A program made the translations under genes and the position numbers. 64,000 bases of DNA from Pseudoxanthomonas sp. X-1. Its GTDB lineage: Bacteria > Pseudomonadota > Gammaproteobacteria > Xanthomonadales > Xanthomonadaceae. Location: contig NZ_CP083376.1 in the NCBI RefSeq assembly GCF_020042665.1, positions 3,136,001 through 3,200,000 of the forward strand, in the 5' to 3' direction. Positions 26,398-35,632 of the stretch are shown one piece after another (position 1 is the stretch's first letter; every line of letters begins with the position of its first letter). Below the pieces are notes generated by a model that saw nothing but the letters and a program-made list of their open reading frames with translations, did not search any database and was not told where the DNA came from.

Positions 26398-26478
26398 AAC
26401 GTTCTACTCCGCAATGCTGCAGGCCGGTCCGGAACCGGCGTTGACAGGGGTGTCTGCGCACCTGCGACCAGATGCGCG

Positions 26479-26500
26479 CGGGGCCGCAAGCGCGGCCCCG
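26479..26500 (-). promoter_or_regulatory. hairpin in the acpP-fabF gap
   Basis: Nine-base GC-only arms (26479-26487, 26492-26500) with a four-base loop and no T-run. It lies about 80 bases before fabF. It could pause or partly end transcription after acpP, or protect the abundant acpP message. Confidence 0.4.
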
Positions 26501-26525
26501 GCGTGATGCTTCGCGTCAGCGCCGA

Positions 26526-26765
26526 TCAGGCCTTGACGTGGGCCTTGACGTAGTCGATGGCCTGCTGGACGGAGGTGATCTTCTCGGCCTCTTCGTCCGG
26601 AATTTCGCACTCGAACTCTTCTTCCAGCGCCATGACCAGCTCGACGGTGTCCAGCGAGTCGGCGCCCAGATCGTCCACGAACGATGCGTTGGTGGTGACT
26701 TCTTCCTCTTTGACGCCAAGCTGTTCGACAACGATCTTCTTGACGCGTTCTTCAATGCTGCTCAT
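26526..26765 (-). CDS. acpP: acyl carrier protein
   Basis: 79 residues, strongly acidic. The phosphopantetheine attachment serine S37 is in [13 protein letters not shown]. It carries the growing acyl chain for the fatty-acid synthase and donates acyl groups to lipid A and phospholipid synthesis. Placed between fabG and fabF in the standard fab order. Confidence 0.98.
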   Translation of the reverse strand: MSSIEERVKKIVVEQLGVKEEEVTTNASFVDDLGADSLDTVELVMALEEEFECEIPDEEAEKITSVQQAIDYVKAHVKA

Positions 26766-26881
26766 GGATTCGCTCCAGACGGAGGTGGGTAGTAAACACG
26801 GGATAGTGTAGTGGAAACAGGACGTTACGCGCGTGTGTGCGTATCGCCCCGCGAATCAGCCACTTAGGGCGGATTTCTGCC

Positions 26882-27631
26882 TTACGGCATGTACATGCCG
26901 CCGTTGACGTGCAGGGTTTCGCCGGTGATGTACTTGGCGCCCGGCCCGGCCAGGAAGGCCACGGCGTTGGCGATGTCGGCCGGCTCGCCCAGCTGGCCCA
27001 GCGCGATCTGGCCCAGCAGCGCCGCGCGCGCATCCTCGGGCAGGGCCTTGGTCATGTCGGTATCGATGAACCCGGGCGCCACCACATTGACGGTGACCCC
27101 GCGCGAGCCGATTTCCTTGGCCAGCGACTTGGAGAAGGCGATGATGCCGGCCTTGGCCGCGGCGTAGTTGGTCTGGCCCGGGTTGCCGGTCACGCCGACC
27201 ACCGAGGCGATGTTGATGATGCGGCCGCGGCGCGCCTTCATCATGCCGCGCATGACCGCCTTGGAGGTGCGGAACACGCTGGACAGGTTGGTGTCCAGGA
27301 TCGCGTTCCAGTCCTCGTCCTTCATCCGCATCAACAGGTTGTCGCGGGTGATGCCGGCGTTGTTGACCAGGATCGAGACGGGCCCGAATTCCTTGGCGGT
27401 GGCTTCGATCAGCGCCTCGATCGCCTCGGCGTCGGTGACGTCCAGGGTGCGGCCGTGGCCGCCCAGGGTCTCCATGCGCTGGGCGATGGCCTGCGCGCCG
27501 GCGTCGGTGGTCGCCGTGCCGATGACGGTGGCGCCCTGCGCGGCCAGCGTGTCGGCGATGGCCGCGCCGATGCCGCGGCTGGCGCCGGTCACCAGGGCGA
27601 TCTCGCCGGCCAGGGGGAGTGCAGCGTTCAT
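26882..27631 (-). CDS. fabG: 3-oxoacyl-ACP reductase
   Basis: 249 residues from the ATG at 27631. NADPH-binding GASRGIG (16-22), NNAG (90-93), catalytic S143, Y156 and K160, and C-terminal VNGGMYMP. It reduces beta-ketoacyl-ACP in each elongation cycle. Its start overlaps the fabD stop by four bases. Confidence 0.97.
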   Translation of the reverse strand: MNAALPLAGEIALVTGASRGIGAAIADTLAAQGATVIGTATTDAGAQAIAQRMETLGGHGRTLDVTDAEAIEALIEATAKEFGPVSILVNNAGITRDNLLMRMKDEDWNAILDTNLSSVFRTSKAVMRGMMKARRGRIINIASVVGVTGNPGQTNYAAAKAGIIAFSKSLAKEIGSRGVTVNVVAPGFIDTDMTKALPEDARAALLGQIALGQLGEPADIANAVAFLAGPGAKYITGETLHVNGGMYMP

Positions 27632-28575
27632 GCGGTCTTCCAGGTCTCGAGCGCCGAAGCGAAGTCGGCCGGGGTGGACAGCGCGCGGCCGTCGAGGGAC
27701 TTGTCGATGCGCTTGACCAGGCCGGTCAGCACCTTGCCCGGCCCGCATTCGGCGATGCGCGTGGCACCGCCGGCGGCCAGCGCCTGCACGCAATCGGTCC
27801 AGCGCACCGGCAGGTACAGCTGGCGCACCAGCGCCTCGGCGATCGACTCGATCGAATCGTGCACCTGGGCATCGACATTCTGCACCACCGGCAGCGCCGG
27901 CAGATGCCAGGACAGGCCCTTGATGGTCTCGGCCAGGCGGTTGGCGGCCTCGCGCATCAGCGGGGTGTGCGAGGGCACGCTGACGGCCAGCTTGACCGTC
28001 TTGCGGATGCCGCGCGCGTTGAGTTCGGCGATGGCCGCATCGACCGCCTCGGCATCGCCGCCGATCACGATCTGGCCAGGCGAGTTGTAGTTGGCCGGCA
28101 CCACGACCTTGCTGCCGGAGACCTGCGTGCAGACCTCGGCCACCAGCGCATCCTCGGCGCCGAGCACGGCGGCCATCGCGCCGACGCCGGCCGGCGCGGC
28201 CTCCTGCATCAGCTGGCCGCGGATGCGCACCAGGTGCGCGCCGTCCCGCAGCGACAGCGCACCGGCGGCGACCAGCGCGGTGTACTCGCCCAGGCTGTGA
28301 CCGGCCAGTCGGGCCGGCGTCGGGCCGCCTTCCTTGCGCCACAGGCGCCACACCGCGATGCCCGCGGCCAGCAGGGCCGGCTGGGTGTATTCGGTGCGAT
28401 TGAGGAGTTCTTCCGGGCCGCCCTGCGAGAGCGCCCACAGGTCCGTGCCGGCGCCGTCGGACGCCTCGTTGAAGGTGTCGCGCACCTGCGGGTGCAGCTC
28501 GGCCAGTTCGGCCAGCATGCCAACCGACTGCGATCCCTGGCCGGGAAACACGAAGGCAAGTGAGGTGTCAGTCAC
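27628..28575 (-). CDS. fabD: malonyl-CoA-ACP transacylase
   Basis: 315 residues from a GTG at 28575 (second residue onwards TDTSLAFVFPGQGSQSVG). Catalytic S94 in GHSLGEYTA and H203 in PSHTPLM. It transfers malonyl from CoA to ACP. The long open frame upstream is not translated sequence of this family. It follows the kinase-like gene rather than fabH directly, an insertion relative to the E. coli order. Confidence 0.96.
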   Translation of the reverse strand: MTDTSLAFVFPGQGSQSVGMLAELAELHPQVRDTFNEASDGAGTDLWALSQGGPEELLNRTEYTQPALLAAGIAVWRLWRKEGGPTPARLAGHSLGEYTALVAAGALSLRDGAHLVRIRGQLMQEAAPAGVGAMAAVLGAEDALVAEVCTQVSGSKVVVPANYNSPGQIVIGGDAEAVDAAIAELNARGIRKTVKLAVSVPSHTPLMREAANRLAETIKGLSWHLPALPVVQNVDAQVHDSIESIAEALVRQLYLPVRWTDCVQALAAGGATRIAECGPGKVLTGLVKRIDKSLDGRALSTPADFASALETWKTA

Positions 28576-28684
28576 GCGCAAGAACGCCCTGCTGGAAAAA
28601 ACGAGCGGCGATGATAAGCGTGAAAGGCGCGCGCCGTCTGTACTGGGGCGTATGCCGGCGGCCGGCATTGCGCCGATGCGCTGT

Positions 28685-29476
28685 TCATCCCGCCAGCAGG
28701 CGCAGCACGTCCAGGTCGCCGTCGCTGAACCAGTCGATCGCCAGCGTGCAGATGACCAGCACGCTGAAGGTGCTGGCCGCATGCAGCACCAGCAGCGCAT
28801 GCGCCAGCCGGCGCGACTTGCGTCCCAGTCGGTTGCACACCGCCGCCAGGCGCTGCAGGCGACCGGTGACCCGATGGGTCTGCTGCTGCACGTCGCTGGC
28901 ATCGCGTGCCATCGCCTCGTGCATCAGCGACTGCAGCGCCTCGGGCCGGTGCTCGTAGTAGCGCGCCACGCCGTAGCCGAACATCAGCCAGTCGCGCGCC
29001 TGCGCCTGGGCCAGGCTCATCACTTCCAGCGGGTCTTCCTCGAAATCGATGAAGCCGATGCGCTGCCCGTCGTAGGTCATGTTGCGCGGCAGGGGCTGGC
29101 CGAAGTAGGCACCCTCCGCGTGCGCCCGGGCCATGGCCTCAAGCGCCAGGCGCACCAGGCGATCGCATTCGGCGTCGTCGCGCGCCTCGCGCAGCCAGCT
29201 GGCCAGCGACCTTCCGTTGTCGCTGAGCACCAGCGAGGCGCGACCGCGCCCGATCACCGCGGGCACATGCACGCGCTGCGCGGCCAGTTCGCCGAGGCGG
29301 CGCGCCTCGGTATCCATCGCGACGGCGCCGACGTGGTGCGGCGGCGGCCGCAGCGGATCCATACCGAGCCTGTCGGCGATGAAGTTCAACGCACCCAGCG
29401 ACAGCAGGCGGCTGCCGCCGTCGCGATAGTGCTTGAGCCAGGCCTGCCGGCCGTCGATCAGGATCGGTTCCACCAT
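28685..29476 (-). CDS. membrane-anchored kinase-like protein
   Basis: 263 residues from the ATG at 29476. The segment HAEGAYFGQPLPRNM (119-133) followed by IGFIDFEEDP (140-149) looks like the HxD..N catalytic loop and DFG-like metal site of Kdo/WaaP/aminoglycoside-type small-molecule kinases, but the catalytic-loop aspartate is not at the expected spot. One membrane helix is predicted at the C-terminus (about 232-252), ending WFSDGDLDVLRLLAG. It lies between fabH and fabD. The substrate is unknown; a lipid or LPS sugar is possible. It may be a pseudokinase. Confidence 0.7.
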   Translation of the reverse strand: MVEPILIDGRQAWLKHYRDGGSRLLSLGALNFIADRLGMDPLRPPPHHVGAVAMDTEARRLGELAAQRVHVPAVIGRGRASLVLSDNGRSLASWLREARDDAECDRLVRLALEAMARAHAEGAYFGQPLPRNMTYDGQRIGFIDFEEDPLEVMSLAQAQARDWLMFGYGVARYYEHRPEALQSLMHEAMARDASDVQQQTHRVTGRLQRLAAVCNRLGRKSRRLAHALLVLHAASTFSVLVICTLAIDWFSDGDLDVLRLLAG

Positions 29477-29507
29477 GGGGGTTCTCGCGCTCCGGGCCTC
29501 CGCCCGA

Positions 29508-29523
29508 CATGTCAGAAACATGT
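29508..29523. promoter_or_regulatory. paired ACATGT palindromes upstream of the kinase-like gene
   Basis: Two identical 6-bp palindromes start exactly ten bases apart (29508-29513 and 29518-29523), about one helical turn, 32 bases before the start codon. This could be an operator for a dimeric regulator, but chance is not excluded. Confidence 0.25.
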
Positions 29524-29708
29524 TAAACCCAAGCGTTAGCGCGATTACAGCCCTCCAGTCGCGCGGGTCACGATGCGTTAGGCATGCGAAGGCCCGACGC
29601 GCGCCAGGAATCGGACGCACCCACCATGCGGCGCGCGCCGCCTGCTCGACTCACGGGAAGAAAACGGCCTCTCTTTTGATCGCTTGATCTGGCGTGGGAG
29701 CGTGCTGG

Positions 29709-29758
29709 TTTCGGAAGGGCAGCGGCCCGGCCGAGTCGAGGCGGGCGAAGTCCGCCCA
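29709..29758 (+). repeat. dispersed intergenic element, copy 2 (both ends only)
   Basis: The left end (ttcggaagggcagcggcccg) is joined directly to the right end (gccgagtcgaggcgggcgaa then gtccgccc), with the central 250 or so bases of copies 1 and 3 missing. It sits in the 345-base gap between the kinase-like gene and fabH, which holds no gene. Confidence 0.65.
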
Positions 29759-29772
29759 CCGACCGCACACAT

Positions 29773-29821
29773 CAAAAAAAGAAGGGCCGGAAAAGCGCCG
29801 CGACAGACGCGCGGCGCGCTT
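29773..29821 (-). terminator. probable terminator of fabH
   Basis: On the minus strand a stem AAGCGC(GC)CGCG/CGCGGCGCTT with a small bulge begins right after the fabH stop. A run of seven T follows about 12 bases after the stem, farther than ideal. Confidence 0.5.
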
Positions 29822-30817
29822 TCAGAAGCGCAGCAGCACCGAGCCCCAGGTGAAGCCGCCGCCGAAGGCCTCCAGCAGCACCAGCTGATCACGCTGGATG
29901 CGGCCGTCGCGCACGGCTTCGTCCAGCGCGATCGGCACCGAGGCCGAGGAGGTATTGCCGGTGCGGTCGACCGTGACCACCACCTGCTCCATCGACATGT
30001 CCAGGCGCTTGGCGGTGGCCTCGATGATGCGCAGATTGGCCTGGTGCGGCACCAGCCAGTCCAGGTCGCCCTTGTCGAGCTGGTTGGCCGACAGGGCCTC
30101 GTCCACGACCGCGTCCAGCGCCTTGACGGCGTACTTGAACACGTCGTTGCCCTTCATCAGGATGCGCGAACCGTTGTTGGGCTCCTCCGGCTTGAAGCCC
30201 GCGGACACCCCGACGGGGTTCCACAGCAGCTCCTTCTTGCTGCCGTCTGCATGCAGATGCGTGCTGAGGATGCCGGTGCTGGCATCGGCCTTGAGCACCA
30301 CCGCACCGGCGCCGTCGCCGAACAGCACGCAGGTGGTGCGGTCGCTCCAGTCGGTGATGCGGGTCAGGGTCTCGGCGCCGACGACCAGCACCGTGCGCGC
30401 ATCGCCGGTGCGGATGAACTTGTCGGCCACCGACAGCGCGAAGATGAAGCCCGAGCAGGCCGCGTTGACGTCCAGCGCGGTGCAGCCTTCGGCGCCCAGC
30501 TTGGCCTGGATCAGGCAGGCGGTGGAGGGAAACACCAGATCCGGCGTGGTGGTGCCCACCACGATCATGTCCAGCTCGGACGGCGCCACGCCCGCGGCTT
30601 CCAGCGCGCGCAGCGCGGCCTGGTGGCCCAGCGTGGCGCTGGTCTCGCCTTCGCCGGCGATGCGCCGCTCACGGATGCCGGTGCGGGTGCGGATCCACTC
30701 GTCGCTGGTGTCGACGATCTTGGAAAGGTCGTCGTTGGTCACCACCTTGTCCGGCAGGCAGCTGCCCGTGCCTGCGATACGCGAGTAGATACGACCGTTC
30801 GTCACCGGCTGGCTCAT
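29822..30817 (-). CDS. fabH: beta-ketoacyl-ACP synthase III
   Basis: 331 residues. Catalytic C121 ([10 protein letters not shown]), H258 ([10 protein letters not shown]) and N288 (GNTSSAS). It starts fatty-acid chains by condensing acetyl- or branched acyl-CoA with malonyl-ACP; many Xanthomonadaceae make iso-branched acids, which would need a FabH accepting branched primers, but that cannot be read here. Read together with yceD and rpmF from the promoter at 31660-31688. Confidence 0.97.
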   Translation of the reverse strand: MSQPVTNGRIYSRIAGTGSCLPDKVVTNDDLSKIVDTSDEWIRTRTGIRERRIAGEGETSATLGHQAALRALEAAGVAPSELDMIVVGTTTPDLVFPSTACLIQAKLGAEGCTALDVNAACSGFIFALSVADKFIRTGDARTVLVVGAETLTRITDWSDRTTCVLFGDGAGAVVLKADASTGILSTHLHADGSKKELLWNPVGVSAGFKPEEPNNGSRILMKGNDVFKYAVKALDAVVDEALSANQLDKGDLDWLVPHQANLRIIEATAKRLDMSMEQVVVTVDRTGNTSSASVPIALDEAVRDGRIQRDQLVLLEAFGGGFTWGSVLLRF

Positions 30818-30902
30818 CGTGATTCCCGTTGCGCGACCCGCAAGACGGGCCTGAATGATGCGGCGATCGGGCGCGCGTCGTTCCGCACGCGCGCCGTCAG
30901 GC

Positions 30903-31097
30903 TCATTCTTCGTCGACGGCAGCCGACTTGGTCGCGATGACCTTCTTGCCGCGGTAGTAGCCGTCGGCCGTCACGTGGTGGCGGATGTGGGTCTCGCCGG
31001 TGGTCGGGTCGGTGGCCAGCTGCTTGGCGGTGAGGGCGTCGTGCGCGCGACGCTGGCCGCGGCGGGACGGGGTGACGCGGGATTTCTGAACTGCCAT
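30903..31097 (-). CDS. rpmF: 50S ribosomal protein L32
   Basis: 64 residues from the ATG at 31097 ([20 protein letters not shown]). The basic N-terminus is conserved. The C-terminal half ([18 protein letters not shown]) lacks the four zinc cysteines, as in the zinc-free form. Sits between yceD and fabH, the usual order linking ribosome and lipid synthesis. Confidence 0.97.
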   Translation of the reverse strand: MAVQKSRVTPSRRGQRRAHDALTAKQLATDPTTGETHIRHHVTADGYYRGKKVIATKSAAVDEE

Positions 31098-31142
31098 GGT
31101 CTTGCTCCAAACGTGTCTGCGATTCAACCGCCTGCGGGGCGG

Positions 31143-31649
31143 TCAGTTCTTCTTGAGCGAAGCCAGTCCCGCGAACGGGTTGGCCTTCGCCAGTTCTTCC
31201 TGCTGCGGCGGAGCCTCGAGCTCCACCGCGGGCAATTCCGGATTCATCGGCACCGCGGGAACCGCCAGCACCAGCTCGTCCTCCACCAGGTCCAGCGTGC
31301 GCAGGATGCCGTCCTCGGGCACCAGCAGCGCTTCCATCTCCGGCGGCAACGCCGCTTCCTCGGCCTCGTCCCGGATCAGGCCGAGCCGCTGCACCATCGA
31401 CACCGGGAACAGGAACCGCTGCAGGCTGCGCTGGCATTCCAGCGGCAACGCGGCATCGATCGTCAGTTCCACATAGGGCACCTGCAGCGCGTCGCGATCG
31501 AACTGCATCGCGAAGCCGACATCGCCCTGCGCATCGGTCAGCAGCCCGTCCAGCCGGCGGAAGGCCGCCAGCGGCACCCTGCCTTCGAGACTGCGCCGCC
31601 CGGCCACCATGCGCCAGACATCCAGGGTTTCGGGCACGTGCGCGGACAT
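31143..31649 (-). CDS. yceD: YceD family (DUF177) 23S rRNA accumulation protein
   Basis: 168 residues from the ATG at 31649 (MSAHVPETLDVWRMVAGRRS). The family core is LPLECQRSLQRFLFPVS and an acidic middle (IRDEAEEA). In E. coli YceD promotes accumulation of 23S rRNA. A strong promoter lies only ten bases upstream of the ATG, so the message may lack a leader. Upstream ATG at 31688 falls on the -35 box and is rejected. Confidence 0.92.
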   Translation of the reverse strand: MSAHVPETLDVWRMVAGRRSLEGRVPLAAFRRLDGLLTDAQGDVGFAMQFDRDALQVPYVELTIDAALPLECQRSLQRFLFPVSMVQRLGLIRDEAEEAALPPEMEALLVPEDGILRTLDLVEDELVLAVPAVPMNPELPAVELEAPPQQEELAKANPFAGLASLKKN

Positions 31650-31659
31650 AAGCCGCAAA

Positions 31660-31688
31660 ATGTTAAAGAGCCGGCCTGGCCATGTCAA
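31660..31688 (-). promoter_or_regulatory. consensus sigma-70 promoter of yceD-rpmF-fabH
   Basis: TTGACA (31683-31688, perfect consensus) is followed after 17 bases by TAACAT (31660-31665). Only ten bases separate the -10 box from the yceD ATG. Confidence 0.75.
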
Positions 31689-31805
31689 ATGCGCCGGACC
31701 GCCACCCGGCCTGGCCCGCCGATCGCCGCCCTGCTCCGCTCCATCGCGCCCGGGTCCTGGCGGATGGCCGCGGAGCGGCCTGGCCGGGCGGCTGGCGACG
31801 CCGCC

Positions 31806-33671
31806 TCAAGGCTTCCGCAGTCGGATCGGCTGCTCGGACCAGTCCTCCACGCTGCCGTCGCGCCCGTGCAGGCGCAGCCCCAGCCAGTGCTGGCCCGGCG
31901 CCAGGCCGCTGGCATCCACCCGCGCGCGGAAGCCCACGTCCGGATGGCGCGGGTCGTTGGAGATCTTCCAGTAGGTCGCCACGCCCGGCGCGGGCAGTCC
32001 GTAGTGGGCGCGGGCCACGACCCGGCCGTCGATCAGCACCTCGACCGCCTCCAGCCCGACCCCGTCCTTGAACGCCCACCCCGCCAGGTCGAACACGCGC
32101 GGCACGTCCGCGCCGCCCACCGGCGTATCGATCCAGGCCATCGCCGGGGTCACGCACGGCTGCGCGCGGGCGGCCTCCAGTTGCGCCGCATCCCGGCGCG
32201 GCAGGCGGAACAGCAGGAAGCGCTGGCGGCCATGGTCGACGTTGATCACCCGGGGTGGCGGCAGCGGCCCGACCTGCGAACACAGGAAGTGGTACTGCAC
32301 CAGCAGATCCTTGTAGGACACCTCGCTGGCGCCGACCACCAGCAGCTGCGGGGTGGGGCTGGCACCGTCGCTGTGCAGGCCCCACAGGCGCAGCTGCGGC
32401 GCGCGGCCGTGCTTGATGTTGAGCGGATGGTCGAGCACCGGGATCGCATCGTCGCCCAGCGCGAAGCCCAGCTCGGCGCCGACCTTGAAGTTGTCGGCCA
32501 GCATGCCGGTCGGCTCAGGCGCGCGCGCCAGCTCCTCGCGTACCGCGTCGGCCAGCACGTTCCAGCCGGCGAAGTTGTAGGGATAGAACTTCTGCCCGGC
32601 CAGGTCGGCGCGCCAGCGCGGCACCGAGGCGACCAGGTAATAGCCCAGCACGCTGGCCAGGCCCAGCCCGCACAGGATCCAGGTCGCGCGCCGCAGCCAC
32701 GGCGACCAGGCGCGCAACAGCACCGGCACGGCCAGCAGCAGCGGCAGATAGCCCGGCAGCGGCCAGTGGAAGCTGACGCGTTCGACATCGGCGAAGAAGC
32801 CCAGCACGAAGAAGCCGATCGTGGACACCGCGCCGAGCAGGCCGAAGTAGCGCCGCTGCGGTGGCAGCGCGTCGCCCTTGCGCAGCGCGCGGGTCAGCAC
32901 CGTGAGCAGGGCGAAGAACAGCAGCGGCGTCACCAGTGCCGCCTGCACCAGCAGGAACCACAGCCCGGTCCACTGGAATGTCCAGGGATGGCGTTCGACC
33001 AGCTGGAAGCGCAGGCCGGCGTCGGCGTTCTCGATATTCCAGGCGATCAGCGGCGCCCAGGCCGCCACGCCCATGGCCAGCGCCACCCACACGCGCACGT
33101 CGCGCAGCACGCGCCGGCCCTCGGGAATCAGCAGCAGCGCGATCAGCCCGGTGCCGATCACGCCGACGAAGCGATAGTGGCTGAGCGCGCCGATGGCCAG
33201 GCCGAGCGCGAGCTCGGCCGCGCCGGCCGCATCGATCCGCTGCAGCAGGCGCGCGCCCGCATCCAGGCACAGGACCGTGGCGAAGGCCATCGGCACATCG
33301 GGAATGGCCAGGATGCCCAGGCTGCCCGACAGCGGCATCAGCAGCAGCAGGCTGCCCGCACGCCAGCCGGCCACCGCGCTGAACCAGCGCGTGCCGATGC
33401 CGACCAGCAGCCACGGCAGCAGCGCCGACAGCAGCAGGAACGGCATGCGGATGGCCAGCACGTGCTGCCCGCCGATGAGTGTGCCCAGGCGCGTCATCCA
33501 CGCGGTCAGTCCAGGCAGGTCCGAATACGCCGCGGCCAGGTGCCGCCCCTCCTGCCAGTAGAACGCCTCGTCGACGAACAGCGGCAGGCGCGCGGCGATC
33601 ATGACCTTGATGACAGTCAGGACGATCCACAGCGCCAGGAACGTGCGCTGTGCGCGCGCTTCTTCATTCAT
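31806..33671 (-). CDS. GT39/ArnT-like membrane glycosyltransferase
   Basis: 621 residues. About 10 hydrophobic segments lie between residues 10 and 360. The first periplasmic loop has VDEAFYWQEG (33-42), where the acidic pair marks the GT-C catalytic site of the ArnT/PMT superfamily. A soluble C-terminal domain (about 380-621) ends with a beta-sandwich-like stretch (VDASGLAPGQHWLGLRLHG). It should transfer a sugar from a polyprenyl phosphate donor in the periplasm. Acceptor, lipid A or protein, is unknown. Divergent from the MoxR gene, with 38 bases between starts. Confidence 0.85.
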   Translation of the reverse strand: MNEEARAQRTFLALWIVLTVIKVMIAARLPLFVDEAFYWQEGRHLAAAYSDLPGLTAWMTRLGTLIGGQHVLAIRMPFLLLSALLPWLLVGIGTRWFSAVAGWRAGSLLLLMPLSGSLGILAIPDVPMAFATVLCLDAGARLLQRIDAAGAAELALGLAIGALSHYRFVGVIGTGLIALLLIPEGRRVLRDVRVWVALAMGVAAWAPLIAWNIENADAGLRFQLVERHPWTFQWTGLWFLLVQAALVTPLLFFALLTVLTRALRKGDALPPQRRYFGLLGAVSTIGFFVLGFFADVERVSFHWPLPGYLPLLLAVPVLLRAWSPWLRRATWILCGLGLASVLGYYLVASVPRWRADLAGQKFYPYNFAGWNVLADAVREELARAPEPTGMLADNFKVGAELGFALGDDAIPVLDHPLNIKHGRAPQLRLWGLHSDGASPTPQLLVVGASEVSYKDLLVQYHFLCSQVGPLPPPRVINVDHGRQRFLLFRLPRRDAAQLEAARAQPCVTPAMAWIDTPVGGADVPRVFDLAGWAFKDGVGLEAVEVLIDGRVVARAHYGLPAPGVATYWKISNDPRHPDVGFRARVDASGLAPGQHWLGLRLHGRDGSVEDWSEQPIRLRKP

Positions 33672-33709
33672 ATAGCCGCTACACTCGGAAAAAAGGACAA
33701 CGTGGAGCC

Positions 33710-34666
33710 ATGATGCAGCTCAGGTCTTCAGCACGCCCCATGCTAACCGAGGCCTTGTCGACGGCTCTGCAGCAGGCCCAGGCGCAGGTCAATGGACTGG
33801 TGCTGGGCAAGCCGCGCCAGGTGCGCCTGGCCTTCGTCGCCCTGCTGGCCGATGGCCATCTGCTGATCGAGGACCTGCCCGGCCTGGGCAAGACCACGCT
33901 GGCGCATGCGCTGGCGGCCACGCTGGGACTGACCTTCCAGCGCGTGCAGTTCACCTCCGACCTGTTGCCCGGCGATGTCCTGGGCGTGTCGATCTACGAT
34001 GCGCAGGCGCGCCGCTTCCAGTTCCATCCAGGTCCGGTGTTCACCCACGTGCTGCTGGCCGACGAGATCAACCGCGCGCCGCCGCGCACGCAGAGCGCGC
34101 TGCTCGAGGCGATGGCCGAACACCAGGTCACGCTGGACAGCACCACGCACCGGCTGGAGGAGCCGTTCTTCGTCATCGCCACGCAGAACCCCGTCGACCT
34201 GTCGGGCACCTATCCGCTGCCCGATTCGCAGCTGGACCGTTTCCTGCTGCGCATGGCGCTGGGCTACCCCGAACCCAAGGACGAACGCGCACTGCTGGCC
34301 GGCAGCGACCGGCGCGAACTGATCGCCCAGGCGCGTCCGCTGCTGGGCGTGGAGCAGGTGCTCGAACTGCGCGCCGCCGTGTCCCAGGTGCATGCCAGCG
34401 ATGCACTGCTGGACTACGTGCAGGCTCTGGTGAACCGCAGCCGCCGCCAGCCCGGCGTGCGCGTGGGCCTGTCGCCGCGCGCCGGCCTGGCGCTGCTGCG
34501 CGGCGCGCGCGCGCATGCGCTGCTGCTGGGCCGCGACCACGTGATTCCCGAGGACGTCCAGGCCTTGTTCGCCGCCGTGGCCGCGCATCGCCTGGTGCCC
34601 GATGCCGAGGGCGCCTCGGCTACCGAGCTGGCCCAGGCCATCGCCCAAGCCGTCGCGGTGGACTGA
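33710..34666 (+). CDS. MoxR family AAA+ ATPase
   Basis: 318 residues from the ATG at 33710, preceded by gtggag (33702-33707). Walker A LPGLGKTT (56-63), Walker [13 protein letters not shown] (114-125) and the MoxR-specific [15 protein letters not shown]. MoxR proteins act as chaperones that mature metal- or VWA-type partners; here it is followed immediately by DUF58 and transglutaminase genes, the standard trio. The partner complex is probably in the envelope. Confidence 0.94.
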   Translation: MMQLRSSARPMLTEALSTALQQAQAQVNGLVLGKPRQVRLAFVALLADGHLLIEDLPGLGKTTLAHALAATLGLTFQRVQFTSDLLPGDVLGVSIYDAQARRFQFHPGPVFTHVLLADEINRAPPRTQSALLEAMAEHQVTLDSTTHRLEEPFFVIATQNPVDLSGTYPLPDSQLDRFLLRMALGYPEPKDERALLAGSDRRELIAQARPLLGVEQVLELRAAVSQVHASDALLDYVQALVNRSRRQPGVRVGLSPRAGLALLRGARAHALLLGRDHVIPEDVQALFAAVAAHRLVPDAEGASATELAQAIAQAVAVD

Positions 34667-34669
34667 GGC

Positions 34670-35632
34670 GTGGCGTTGCTCGCGCGCCTGCGCAGCAAGG
34701 CGGCGCTGATGGCTCGGCCGCAGGCGCCCGAGTCGCTCCCGGTCAGCCTCGACCGGCGCCGCGTCTATGTGCTGCCAACCGGCTTCGGCCTGTTCGCCGG
34801 CGGCCTGGTCGGCGTCATGCTGCTGGGCGCGCTGAACTACAACAACAACCCGGCCCTGCTGCTGGCGCTGCTGCTGGCCGCGACGCTGATGGCCAGCCTG
34901 ATGGCCGCGCACCTGCAGCTGTCGGGGCTGCGCGTCGATGCGATCGGCGCCGAGCCCGTGCATGCCGGCCTGCCGCTGCAGTTGCAGCTGGCCGTGTCCG
35001 CGCGCGATGCGCGTCCGCGCATCGGCCTGCGCCTGCGCGCCGGCCAGGACGAGGCGCTGGTGCCGGCGCTGCACGAGGGCCAGCAGGTCATCGCCACGCT
35101 CGACTATCCGACCGCCACGCGCGGCTGGCTCACGCTGCCGCGCCTGCGCCTGTCCACCACCCAGCCGCTGGGCGTGGCGCGCGCGTGGTCGTGGATCTGG
35201 CCTGAGACCACGTTGCTGGTCTATCCGGCCGTGGAAGTCGATGGCCCGCCCCTGCCCGAGCCCGGCGGCGCGTCGCGCCAGACGCGCGTGGACGCGGCCG
35301 GCGAGGAGCTGCACCACCTGCGCGCCTATCGTCCCGGAGATGCGCAGCACACCATCTCCTGGAAGCCCTCGGCGCGCCGCGACACGCTGCTGGTGCGCGA
35401 GTACGAACGCCCGGTCGGCCGCGAGGTCGTGCTGGACTGGTCCACGCTGGCTGCCCTGCCGCAGGAGGCGCGCATCGCGCGGCTGACGCACTGGATCGAA
35501 CTGGCCGAACGCCAGGCGCGGCGCACGCGCCTGCTGCTGCCGGGCCAGGCGCCGATCGGGCCAGGTTGCGGACCGGCCCATCGCCACCAGTGCCTGCGCG
35601 CGCTGGCGCTGCTGCCCAGGAGCAAGGCGTGA
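34670..35632 (+). CDS. DUF58 domain protein
   Basis: 320 residues from a GTG at 34670, three bases after the MoxR stop. Two membrane segments (about 36-54 and 61-80) are followed by the DUF58 signature [20 protein letters not shown] and LLVREYERP. Members often have a VWA-like fold and pair with MoxR ATPases. The stop overlaps the next start (GTGA), so all three genes are coupled. Confidence 0.92.
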   Translation: MALLARLRSKAALMARPQAPESLPVSLDRRRVYVLPTGFGLFAGGLVGVMLLGALNYNNNPALLLALLLAATLMASLMAAHLQLSGLRVDAIGAEPVHAGLPLQLQLAVSARDARPRIGLRLRAGQDEALVPALHEGQQVIATLDYPTATRGWLTLPRLRLSTTQPLGVARAWSWIWPETTLLVYPAVEVDGPPLPEPGGASRQTRVDAAGEELHHLRAYRPGDAQHTISWKPSARRDTLLVREYERPVGREVVLDWSTLAALPQEARIARLTHWIELAERQARRTRLLLPGQAPIGPGCGPAHRHQCLRALALLPRSKA

